From Arcuatula senhousia (lineage: Eukaryota > Mollusca > Bivalvia > Mytilida > Mytilidae), in assembly GCA_963971305.1 (NCBI GenBank), contig OZ020303.1, positions 19,837,184 through 19,901,183 of the forward strand: a stretch of 64,000 bases of DNA, read 5' to 3'. A program made the translations under genes and the position numbers. Of this stretch, positions 55,790 to 64,000 are shown piece by piece. Position 1 is the stretch's first letter, and every line of letters starts with the position of its first letter. The notes under the pieces are model-generated. The model saw only the letters and a list, made by a program, of their open reading frames with translations. It was not told the DNA's origin and made no database searches.

Positions 55790-57500
55790 GTAACGCGGAG
55801 CGGGGACATAGATATTCCTGGCGTCCGTTCGTCATACTATTTTTCGTAACAATTTCTCAGCAACTATTAATCATAGGCTGTCAAGTTCTAGTATGCAGCT
55901 TCGGGTGTTTTCAGATATGTTGCTCATTTACTTCCTGTTTAACGACCCGACTTAGATTTTTCCCACTCAACGGGCGGGGGACCTAAAATATGTTCTTGTA
56001 CATGCACACATTTCCCCGAGCCATAAAAACAAACAAACAACAAAGTTCTTTTTCTTTTTGTCTCTTACTTAAGCCATGAAAGAACATTAGTGAGCACGCT
56101 CACATACCCCATTCGTCCACTTTTTGACAGAGATCATCTATTTTGAGTGAGGAATCAAAAGTCAATAGTTGATGTCTTTTCCAAGTCGGATGGTTCAACA
56201 GGAAGTAGATGCTAAACAGACCCGAAAACGCATCCAACTATATGGAACTTTTAGTAGTTGTTGAGAAATTTGTTACGAAAATTCTCAACCCTCATAATTT
56301 TGTGAAAAAAAAGTCAGCTTACTAGTATCTAACAAAAAGCAAATTATCGACAGTCCAAAAAATGTAACCCACCTTATGTGACTCCTATCTAAAGCTACAT
56401 ATATATACCAAACATTAGAGTCCTACTATTAATATTGTCTGAGAAATCCGAACCGGAAATTTTTAAGCCTGAAAATTTAGTGAAGTCTAAGTCGGCTTGT
56501 TAAACAGGAATTAGATGATCAACAGTCCTGAAAAGGTATCCCTCCATATGGAATCCCTACCTTAAGCTACATACAAAATTCCGGTGAAAACAAAACAGGT
56601 TGTTGTACATAACCATTTATTTCCCTTTGCGTAAAATGTTTAAAAAACTTTTGCATTTTCATATGTAAACCATGTATTCAACTGTAATATATAAAATATT
56701 GAAATAAATACACAATAATAAATGAAATTTGAATACTTTTAGAAATCTCCGCATTCAATTTTAAAGCAAGAACTAAGCTAAAACACCATTCCGAAAAAAG
56801 GGAAGAGACCTATTATAAAGAAAATACGAAAAACACATAGCTTAGACTTAAATATAATCAAAGACTTAGACTTTGACTTTGAATATTTTGATGATTTACT
56901 CTTAATGACTTTGACTTTGAATCTTTTGATGATATACCCTTAATGTCATCGAAATACGGCGATCATAAATAAATTTCCCGGAATATTTTTTTTCCATGCT
57001 CATAGCATGCGGGACTAACATAAAAGGCATAACGCTTGTAACGAACATTCTCTTTTTTATTCGTTTATTTTTTGATTGATTTAAGTTTTTTCGGGGGGAG
57101 GGGAGGGTGTTATTAAGTAACTGAAGTAAAATGTTTAAGTGCATATAATTTAATAAGTCCTGTCATTTTTTTCATTCTCTAAGTAAGTTTTATTCTTTCC
57201 TTTTCGTTGGTTCAAAACAATTACCCGCGGAGAATTACATCAAAGAAGTCCCATAACAGGTGGTTAGCAAAATATCTATATAATTTGATTTACAAGTATA
57301 GCTACTTGCTTTGGTCATTACAAATTATACGGCTCATAATCTTCAGAGCGGAATCTAGCATCGATATTTTCGGCGTGATCAAAAGCCTACGATTAATAGT
57401 TTCTGCGATATCTGTTACTAAAATTTTATTCACGGACCGTACGAAATAACGGACGGACCAATAACAAACAAACCCTTCACAACTTCGTTGCGTGGGGTAT
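55790..57500 (+). repeat. Degenerate bivalve repeat with GTAACGCGGAGCGGGG head
   Basis: The head CCCGCCGTAACGCGGAGCGG and tail TTCGTTGCGTGGGGTATAA resemble ends of a tandem-core repeat. Inside, phrases like AACAGGAAGTAGATGCTAAACAG (56198) recur near 56510 with changes. A 38-bp duplication, GACTTTGACTTTGAATNTTTTG, lies at 56869-56946. No coding part. Confidence 0.5.
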
Positions 57501-57604
57501 AATATGCTTTGCCAAATGCTGGCGTCTCTAATGCTTTTAAAGTGTTAAGTTCTACATTGTTGTTCTTATAACAGAAGTTCATTCAATATAGAAGTTCATG
57601 TAAT

Positions 57605-58060
57605 GGAGGTCCCTTGGAGCACCCGGGAGGCGAAAAGGCCTTCAGCAGAGCCTAGCTTGTCGTAAGAGACGAATAAGGGTCTTGGGATTCTGACATCGGG
57701 TTATTCGGTGTTAAGCCCACATAGCAACCAAGTGTGTACCCTTGGTAGCTGAATAGTGCGGCCCTCATCCGCGAGGGTTGTCAGGTCTATAAACGGAAAC
57801 AATAGTGGGTCAACGTGTATGGAGAGTACCACATCAGACTCCTTGATGGACCGCCAAAGTCTAACTTTCCCGCCTTTCCCACTTCTTCCCTTTTCCTGTG
57901 GATTTTAAAATTTACTGGTCCTTTGTTTCCCATCCATCCATATATTTCTCATCATCATTTTATCATAATTTATTATTATGGTAATATTCGTCGCCTTTAA
58001 GTAATTTATATAGCGTTGAAAGGGCGTTAAACACCAACTCGCTCACTCAATAATTCACTC
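57605..58060 (+). repeat. Interspersed repeat, copy 2 (GGCGAATAGG family)
   Basis: Shares the GGCGAAAAGGCC..GCCTAGCTTGTCG start and the CTTTTCCTGTGGATTTTAAA block with 19755-20310. It ends GGGCGTTAAACACCAACTCG and CTCACTCAATAATTC, a tail common in molluscan SINE-like repeats. Confidence 0.65.
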
Positions 58061-59494
58061 AATATAGACCTAGACATTAGTAAGATTGCTGCTACTTACG
58101 ATTTTCTATTCAACAAGCTTTTCTGTCAGCATTTACTTCCCAAGACTTTGTCTCAATTTGTACATGTGTTTCAAAAGACAGGAATACTATAACCCATAGC
58201 TTGAAGCTACATTTGCAGATTGCCGTGTAATACCACCGATGTACCATGAATTTGATTTATATATATATAGATAAAAAACTCATATAGACAAAATCTTTTA
58301 CCTGGTTCCGTGATATACCCAGTTTTATCTGTCACCTCTAGAAGGATTCCATATCAAGCCGCATTAACTTTGCTGAATGGGAGGTTTAAATTTACATAGA
58401 ATATCCAATTTATTCACACTGTACTTTGTAATGTTGTATTTACATGATTGAGCGGGGAACTAGTACGTTAAAACACTAGGTACTTTTGATCACAGATTGA
58501 CACAAGTATGGGATTGAGACATACATGTGTCAAGGTTTCTAGACTTGCAACTACCATTGCCTTGTAAAACATGGAAAACCAAGCATTTCTCCCACACAGT
58601 TCTAACAACCATGCAATAAAGGTGCACTTAAGCCAAACGGTTGTTAATCTGTCAAGATATTCTTTTAGGAGACCCCATTACAAAGGCATCGTTTCTGCTA
58701 TTTTATTAATAAATTGTGAGCCTATAGGATAGAAACATTTCATGACTGATCTTCATCAGAGAATCTGTGTTGTGATCGAGCATGTTTTCGTCAATGGTTT
58801 ATCCAGGGAAATCAAAATTCTGCGAAACTTGTGTACACAAAATCTCTTTGACTTTAAAGAATATTGACAATTTAGACAGATGTTTTATTTGGTCCGGTTA
58901 AACAGGCTTTAAGTTTATTAATTCAGGGTTTGATTTAGTCAGTTTTCACTATTATCTTTATGGCTAAAGTCTTAAATAGTTAAACAGTCAAGCCGGTCAT
59001 TCAACAATAAAAGTTTGGGTTAATTGCCTGCATTTATCCGCGCTGATTTATACATCGTTAATTTCCAATAATACAGCTTTCATTAAGTAATATCAACCAG
59101 GTTTAACAATTCAAACATTTGTTAAAAGTTCATATGGCAGCAGGATATTAAAAATATTCTCTAAAGAAATAACATTTTTATGTTGTGTTATAGCTTGAAC
59201 AAATAAAACACTCCTAGAGACAATTAACATTAACAACTATTGAACATTTATAAGTTTTTTCCCCTTTTTATTGCTAAATCGTTTTCCAATTAAATCATGT
59301 AAATAAATGAAAACAAAGGCTTGTAATTTATCTTAACTAACACAAAAGTTTAAAATTTGAAATCAAAATTATTATAAAGCTCATACATTTTTTTATTTGT
59401 TTATGCATTTTTTAATTAAGTTTATTTTGTTTCATACTCTAAGCGGCCTAGAAGAATCGCGCAAATGACCGAAATAGATGAACCTGTGCGGGTT
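58061..59494. other. Intergenic, nothing recognised
   Basis: AT-rich; TA microsatellite at about 58258-58268. No exon or repeat call. Confidence 0.4.
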
Positions 59495-59790
59495 TCGTTT
59501 GGCGAATAGGCCCACAGCAGCACTTAGCTTGTCGGTAAGGTTATAATGCAGAAAACCTGACCGCAAACCATAGTGGTGCACCATGATGGGCAAAATTTCA
59601 CGTTCCCCGCACGTTGCAAGTCTCGCTAACTAAGAGTAAGACTCTTAGGATCCCCTGCGGGCGGCTTATTTGCCAGATCCTATGCATCTCTTTTTTTTTC
59701 TAATGACAGCCAAAGCTCTCATCCCCGACTCGCCTTTCCACTTCATCATCATTTCATTTCCATTTTATCACCCAATTCATGTACATCTCC
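59495..59790 (+). repeat. Interspersed repeat, copy 3 (GGCGAATAGG family)
   Basis: GGCGAATAGGCCCACAGCAG, CACTTAGCTTGTCGG and AAAACCTGACCGCAAACCATAG match 19765-19985. The 3' side (CTTTCCACTTCATCATCATT) matches 57877-57960 loosely. Confidence 0.65.
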
Positions 59791-60330
59791 CTGATACAAC
59801 CGAATTCGTGCTGGAATACCTGTAACTTTAATTGATGAATTAACGGACGACGATAGAACAATTGCATATCGCGCACTCCCAAATATATTTAAGTTTGTAA
59901 GAATATAAAAAAATGAATCCTTTATAGAATGCTTGGTTCGAGATATTCCGTTTTCCCTATGAAAAAGTGATTCAAAAGTGTACTTTAAGCCAGTATTGGC
60001 TGAAATTCTTAAATACTAGTAGCACTGGATTGGAAAGATGAACTTTATCCTAAGTAATGTGTCTCAGCATAAATCTGACAAAAGTTGACTGGTTCAAAAC
60101 ATTTAATTTTAGTTTTGAAACTGACTAGTTCATTTTCTATGAACTTAAAAAAAACTTGCACAATTAATTAGTAATAATTATAGTTACTAATATTATGATT
60201 AGGTTCATACAAGGATTCTGGGGGCGAGAGATAAATAGTACTATAAACTGGCGGAATATGACGTGATAGTCGAGGGTTTGAATGAACCAATGTCAAGCGA
60301 TAAACTTTAACTTAACACTTGCACTGGTGC

Positions 60331-60343
60331 ATATATTATATAA
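60331..60343 (+). promoter_or_regulatory. TATA-like box of the IGFBP-like gene
   Basis: ATATATTATATAA lies 64-76 bases before the ATG at 60407, so transcription could start near 60362-60370 with a short leader. Inference from position and sequence only. Confidence 0.4.
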
Positions 60344-60406
60344 CAAGTAACAGACAAAAAGTTGTCACAATCGTCGGAGAATAAGGCTAGTGTTTGAGAC
60401 AAACGT

Positions 60407-60612
60407 ATGGAATTGGAGTTCAAACTTCTGTTGTTTTTACTGTCAGTTGATGTGACTTTGGCCCAGACCTATTCTCAAATACCATGTGCATCTTGTGATC
60501 ATGTGAATTGTGGACAAACGCCAATGGGATGTGAACTAGATAAACTTCCATGTGGATGTTGTTTTGTTTGCAAGAGAAGAGAAGCCGAGGCTTGTGACGC
60601 ATATGCTCCAAG
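60407..60612 (+). CDS. IGFBP-like gene, exon 1
   Basis: Signal peptide and nine cysteines. It is about 55% identical by eye to the exon at 43705 in the mature part (PCASCD, GCE.DK.PCGCCF.C, A.AP shared), with the same exit phase 2. Confidence 0.85.
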
Positions 60613-62184
60613 GTATTGAGCTCGTGGAAAATAATGCAAGGGTTAGGTGGATTTTGCGTCTTATTTTCAAGTCAAAGCTAAAAATATCTCGTTAAGAGCA
60701 TAAAAAACGATGGCTTTATATATGTTCTCGTGTAGATAACATATGTGAATAGTTATAAACAGAAACCATGTACTTCTAAACTTTCAAATGACATATTTCC
60801 GCACGGAGGTTGTTCACTTGGTAAGAAAAAAAGAAAGTCTGTGCGCCATAATTATACTACGGATGAAAGGTGATTACCGGGGCCCACAACCTTCGTTGAT
60901 ATCATGATTTCGTAACAAGGCCGCCCTCATAAGGTATGCGATAAGCAAAATGTCTGTATCTCTGCTTAAAATTTTCTACATGTAACATTCAGTCTTATTT
61001 TCCTTGCATGATGTAAGGGGAAGTGTTGTTGAATGAATAACGTTTTTATTTCACATATGACGCATGAATGAAACGTAAGACAATCTTGTTTACATTATTG
61101 TTAGAATACATTTTATTTTGTTGAAATTCATGAAGGACAAAATGAGAAATTTCAGGTATCTTCTAAAATCTAGAATTTTGTCTTTGAAAAGCCATGAGAT
61201 CTTGTTATAGTTTCGCACCTGGAAAAAATATCCATAGACATTCTAGTTTCGTATGATGAGGAAATAAAATTTGAAATTTTAAGTTTATGACCGATAGAGA
61301 AAGATATGAAGTGTTATAATTAAAAAAACCCATTATTTTCAATGGGACTTTTTTGGAACAGTGCACTTTATGAGACCATTCTTTTTAAATTGCCAACCAA
61401 ATTAAAAAAAATGTCTATATGATGCAATTCACTTGATATAAGGAAACACTGTTGATAACCCTTTTATGTAAATGTGTTAGTGCAAGCACAATATAGTATA
61501 TATATAAATACTTTACAAAATGACGATGACCATAAAGATGATGCTAAAATTAAGATGAAATAATCATGATTAAATGAAGTGGTAAACAAAAGGAAAGATT
61601 AATTTTGATGACATCTGGAGAGGTGGGTAGGGGTGAAAAAATTAGCATCTAATATGTGGTTCGTTCATCAAAATATATACAGTGTATAGGTTCTTTTACG
61701 TACATGAAGCATGACACTCTTTACACACGTAAGCACGATATGGCTAACTAAAGCTAGCGGTCATTCTGTATTATGACCAAAGAACCTTTGCGCACAAGGG
61801 CGCTCATATCTGGTCACCTATGGTATACACCTTGATCACTTTGACTTGTCTCAACTGACAAGCTAGACTCTGTCGATGGCTTATTCGTCATCCCGAAGCC
61901 TAACAGTCACTTTTTAGAAAACTAGGACAATGTATTATCCGTTATAAATCACCTGAAAGGTAGAAAAAACATGCACACTAATTAGGTTGAGATCACCTTA
62001 ATTTTTACCTTTTGTTTACTTGGCAATATACCTTTTCTGCTTCAGTTGTGCCAGTGGATTGAAATGTTTGACACCAGCAGGCATGTATGACGGACGTCCA
62101 CCATGGTACAGGCCCTACTTCAGGGGCGTGTGTATTGTCGACCCGTCACTACAACTTGTACCCACAATTCATTCGCGTCGTTAG
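60407..62184 (+). CDS. IGFBP-domain secreted protein, two exons, 114 aa
   Basis: Exon 1 is 60407-60612 (68 codons plus two bases, GTATTG donor). Exon 2 is 62046-62184, after a CTTTTCTGCTTCAG acceptor, with stop TAG at 62182. The junction codon is AGT. The signal peptide is MELEFKLLLFLLSVDVTLA. The mature protein has twelve cysteines: IPCASCDHVNCGQTPMGCEL, the PCGCCFVC core, AEACDAYAPS, CASGLKCLTPAG and RGVC. Twelve cysteines with a GCC-x2-C core are the IGFBP N-terminal domain pattern; mollusc relatives include perlustrin-like shell proteins and single-domain IGFBP proteins, some of which bind insulin-like peptides. Length fits a single-domain protein. A GTAGGT donor directly follows the stop, and an acceptor lies at 62682, so the 3' UTR may be spliced. 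Confidence 0.85.
60613..62045. other. Intron of the IGFBP-like gene
   Basis: 1,433 bases, AT-rich, with a TA-rich run at about 61496-61506. No other feature. Confidence 0.75.
62046..62184 (+). CDS. IGFBP-like gene, exon 2
   Basis: One base then 45 codons and a stop. CASGLKC and RGVC complete the domain, and DGRPPWYRPYFRGVCIVDPS is an aromatic, arginine-rich segment between them. It ends VPTIHSRR. Confidence 0.82.
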
Positions 62185-62189
62185 GTAGG

Positions 62190-63060
62190 TGTGATTGCAT
62201 GATTATTCGTTATCTAAAAGTACAACGTAGAAAGACGCTAGATTTTCCATCGATATCTATATCAATTATTGTCATGGCTTGGTGTATTATTGTCCGTCCA
62301 GACGATTGAACATCCATCATACTAGGAGCAAAAATGGGTCGGAACAAATAAAAATAAAGCAAACACGACCAACGGTTATAGACCATTCGATTTTCCATGT
62401 CTGTTTTATATGTGGCTGAAATACTACAAATGTCAAGTAGATATATACAAATGAGAAACAAACATCTAGTTAATTAACCACAGAAAATTTGCTGTAAATA
62501 TTTCTACTCAAGACCTATGTACATGTATCAATAACAGAGGTGTATGAAGTACCGGGATGTATGATAAAAATTATTTGTAGAACTTGTTGAAGATATCTTT
62601 GTTTCTTAATTTTCAATTCTGATAAACGATCATACAGCATCTTAACTCTCCTTGAGTATAACCAATTCTCTTTTTATTTCAGATCGAATTCTCTGTTATG
62701 AAAGAAAGCTGTTGATGAAATTAAAATGATTTGCAACTTTTTAAAATGCCTTAAATGGTCCTCCCAGTAAGTTAGTGACACATGTATCAATTTATGACTC
62801 TTGCCTCTTCGTAAAGAAAGCAAAGACAAAAAAAAAACCTTGAACACGAAGGCATGCATATTTTAAGTTAACACAGAAATCCCGGATCACAATTTAACAG
62901 CATTATTAAACTGTCAAATGCTTAAACATGACTTCTGAACACGAGCGATATCTTATGTTTAGACTTGTACCATACACTTTACTCTCTTCCTTGCTTTGAT
63001 ACTGCTAAGATGGTATCGTCGATGACCATGCGTATACAGCATTTCTTCAATTGCTGTTAT
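62190..63060. other. 3' flank of the IGFBP-like gene
   Basis: AATAAAAATAAAG near 62348 may act as a polyadenylation signal. A good acceptor (TTTTTATTTCAG, ending 62682) could serve a 3'-UTR exon. No further frame is supported. Confidence 0.4.
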
Positions 63061-63089
63061 CTCGTAAAGGCGAAAGCAAATCTAGGAGT

Positions 63090-63145
63090 CGGGTTGCTCC
63101 GTCCGTTCGTCTGTCTGTCTTTGGGTCCGTCCGTCAGTCCGTCCG
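63090..63145 (+). repeat. GTCC/GTCT-rich microsatellite
   Basis: CCGTCCGTTCGTCTGTCTGT and GTCCGTCCGTCAGTCCGTCC form an imperfect tetranucleotide tract. It precedes tandem units, as in the other tandem-core elements. Confidence 0.8.
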
Positions 63146-63269
63146 TAGCGCTATATGGGTGTCTGTCTTGTGTAATCTGAATCTCAAAACCAAACACTAG
63201 ATAATTCTAAAATTTAATACAGTGAGTACAAATATATTGAAGATGTGCACCTTCCCCTTGGGGATCATT

Positions 63270-63760
63270 TTATAATTCTGTTTAGAAATTAGGGGCCCTA
63301 AAGGGACCAAAAAGCAACTTTTTTATTTGTTTCCACAATTACTTTTGTTCCGGTTGACCAAATGCAATGATACTTTACAGTAATTTTACTAGCAATAAAA
63401 CGAAGGGTGGGATTGATTTTGAATGCCCCCTCTTTTTTGTTTAGACATTAGGGACCCGAAAGGGGCTAAAGAATGAAACTTTTATTTGTTTTCCACAATA
63501 ACTAAAGTTCTGGTTGACTGATTGCTATGGAATTTAACAATAATGTTTCTTACCATTAAATGATTGAATGGCATGAATTTTTTGGTCTCCCCTTTTTTCG
63601 TTGAGAAAATCCAACTTTTTTTTATCTATGGTCCAAATTTTGAAAGGTAATTTTTGTCATATATTGGACAAAATGATGGGTAATTTTTTTCTTGACCCCA
63701 CCTTTTCTCTTTAGTAATAAGGAGGTAAAAGGAACGGAAATTGAAACTTATATTTTTTGT
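63270..63760 (+). repeat. Tandem repeat, ~165-bp unit
   Basis: AGGGGCCCTAAAGGGACC, TTTGTTTCCACAATTACTTT, TTCCGGTTGACCAAATGC and TAGCAATAAAACGA recur in a second unit starting about 63440 and, more degraded, after 63600. It is the inverted orientation of the repeat at 38620-39010. It continues towards the right edge. Confidence 0.7.
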
Positions 63761-64000
63761 TTGTTTGTTTTATATTCTTGTTAGATATAAGGATCTTAAA
63801 TATTTTTATTTCTAAATATTCATTGTCAGTCTATCAATTGGGTTGCATGTGACTAATATGCATTGTCAGTCCACCATAGGATGCAAGTGTCAAAAACTAT
63901 TGACTGTCCATATTGGGCCTAGAACGTACAGGGTTCAACGTTTTGCCTTGTGACGCAGGGCCAGCCGATTGGTCTTGTTTTTTTTCTTCAAATCTTTGTC

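Noticed and set aside
43705..62184. Reading the small cysteine-rich secreted proteins as venom-like toxins or WAP-domain inhibitors
   Set aside because: The twelve-cysteine layout with the GCC-x2-C core is that of the IGFBP N-terminal domain, not a WAP core or a knottin.
63090..63145. Repeat-rich frame with PSVSPSVAL as a mucin-like gene end
   Set aside because: It translates a GTCC microsatellite and has no signal peptide or continuation.
1..64000. CRISPR arrays, operons or bacterial promoters
   Set aside because: The window is clearly eukaryotic; regular repeats here are satellites and tandem-core elements.

Overview
The window looks like the genome of a bivalve mollusc, probably a mytilid mussel. 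It is AT-rich, split into short exons with GT..AG introns, and dense in repeats that I associate with bivalves: tandem-core elements ending in a GCTCACCTG hairpin, 'GACGAAACGCGCGTC' repeats, LINE and Penelope-like fragments, and many terminal-inverted-repeat (TIR) elements. The assignment is from pattern memory; no database was searched.

The main host gene lies on the minus strand from 33490 down through the left edge. Nine exons can be chained with consistent splice sites and reading phases. They give 475 residues: a signal peptide, an Ig-like domain, a cytokine-receptor D1 module with the four-cysteine C-x10-C-x-W pattern, a D2 module, and two further fibronectin III modules (the second incomplete). 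I read it as a long-chain class I cytokine receptor of the gp130/Domeless type. The transmembrane and JAK-binding parts would lie left of the window.

The introns are filled with mobile DNA. Intron 4 (13.9 kb) holds a decayed Mutator-like transposase with an N-terminal OTU/vertnin-like protease domain, a small element that seems to share its inverted ends, two 2.1-2.8 kb TIR elements with 5-bp target duplications, and a tRNA-derived SINE. Intron 3 holds a Penelope-like reverse transcriptase split by a LINE, with the target duplication still visible. Intron 1 holds a decayed LINE.

The right half (33.5-64 kb) has two first exons for small secreted IGFBP-type cysteine-rich proteins, at 43705 and 60407. 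The second splices cleanly to an exon at 62046 to give a 114-residue protein. Between them lie an L1/Tx1-like LINE with an uninterrupted 1,150-codon reading frame inserted into a 79-bp tandem repeat, and a broken CR1-like element itself interrupted by a retroelement 3' end and by a MITE with a 9-bp target duplication. The rest is repeats and unassigned intergenic DNA.
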